Positions 60,113 to 60,159 of a DNA stretch of 60,159 bases are shown piece by piece (within the stretch, counting starts at the first letter, position 1; each line of letters begins with the position of its first letter). Both the position numbers and the translations under genes were made by a program. Under the pieces are notes generated by a model. That model did not search any database. It was not told the DNA's origin and was given only the letters and a program-made list of their open reading frames with translations. Source of the stretch: Haplomitrium mnioides (taxonomy: Eukaryota; Marchantiophyta; Haplomitriopsida; Calobryales); the NCBI GenBank assembly GCA_049999725.1, contig JBNGIS010001397.1, positions 1 through 60,159 on the forward strand. The letters are read 5' to 3'.

Positions 60113-60159
60113 TGTTGGAAATGTATCTTTGCTGCTGTAAATATAATAACTAACATATT
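60113..60159 (+). repeat. 3' LTR of the short copia element, truncated
   Basis: It is identical to 58,579-58,625; the rest lies beyond the window. Confidence 0.88.

Larger units (their letters stand above)
58579..60159 (+). mobile_element. Short internally deleted Ty1/copia element, cut by window end
   Basis: TGTTGGAAATG at 58,579 opens the 5' LTR, and the same 47 bases recur at 60,113-60,159, the start of the 3' LTR. Inside are a leader, a brief gag-like start and only the end of RNase H, so the inner part is only about 1.2 kb. The identity of the 47 compared bases suggests a fairly recent insertion. It probably lies upstream of, or in intron 1 of, the pyruvate kinase gene. Confidence 0.85.

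Noticed and set aside
1-60159. tRNA or rRNA genes
   Set aside because: I saw no cloverleaf-forming sequence with a B-box and no rRNA-like segment on either strand; short primer-binding sites account for the tRNA-like words.

Overview
This is nuclear DNA of a land plant. It is AT-rich and packed with decayed LTR retrotransposons of both Ty3/gypsy (chromovirus) and Ty1/copia type. The one clearly intact host gene, at 50.1-55.2 kb on the minus strand, is an intron-rich pyruvate kinase of the divergent plant cytosolic clade. The species cannot be read from the sequence. The repeat decay and an unusual DNA-transposon-like module would fit a fern, lycophyte or gymnosperm, but that is a guess.

Layout. 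1-8.8 kb: a minus-strand Ty3/gypsy element (gypsy-1), with its 3' LTR cut by the window edge and its 5' LTR shared with a remnant of a second copy. 8.8-10.4 kb: unassigned sequence that splits that remnant. 10.4-25.1 kb: the most interesting part. A divergent gene pair sits at 13.25-21.5 kb. Leftward runs a decayed gene for a ParB-like domain joined to an N4/N6-type (beta-class motif order) DNA methyltransferase. Rightward runs a decayed gene for a DUF7869-type, DDE-transposase-like protein. A second, truncated and inverted copy of the ParB-methyltransferase gene lies at 10.4-12.4 kb. Short arrays with a palindromic core close to ATGCGCGCAT occur only in introns, between the genes and in the flanks of this module. 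25-31 kb: no recognisable genes. 31.2-34.8 kb: a plus-strand relative of gypsy-1 (LTR, gag, protease). 34.8-35.7 kb: an LTR with primer-binding site. 35.7-43.6 kb: a tandem pair of minus-strand chromovirus copies sharing LTRs. 43.7-48.1 kb: a plus-strand copia element lacking its reverse transcriptase. 48.1-49.1 kb: a gypsy gag/protease scrap. 50.1-55.2 kb: pyruvate kinase. 57.8-60.2 kb: two copia remnants, one a short LTR-bounded element running off the window end.

How the parts relate. The retroelements are broken by stops, frameshifts and deletions and look non-autonomous. The 14 visible pyruvate kinase exons are all open with GT-AG borders, so the gene looks functional, but its first coding exon is not in the window. 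The ParB-methyltransferase/DUF7869 pair looks like the gene set of an uncharacterised eukaryotic DNA transposon that carries its own prokaryotic-type DNA methyltransferase. Both genes are degenerate here, so this is a fossil copy from which the system could be traced elsewhere.
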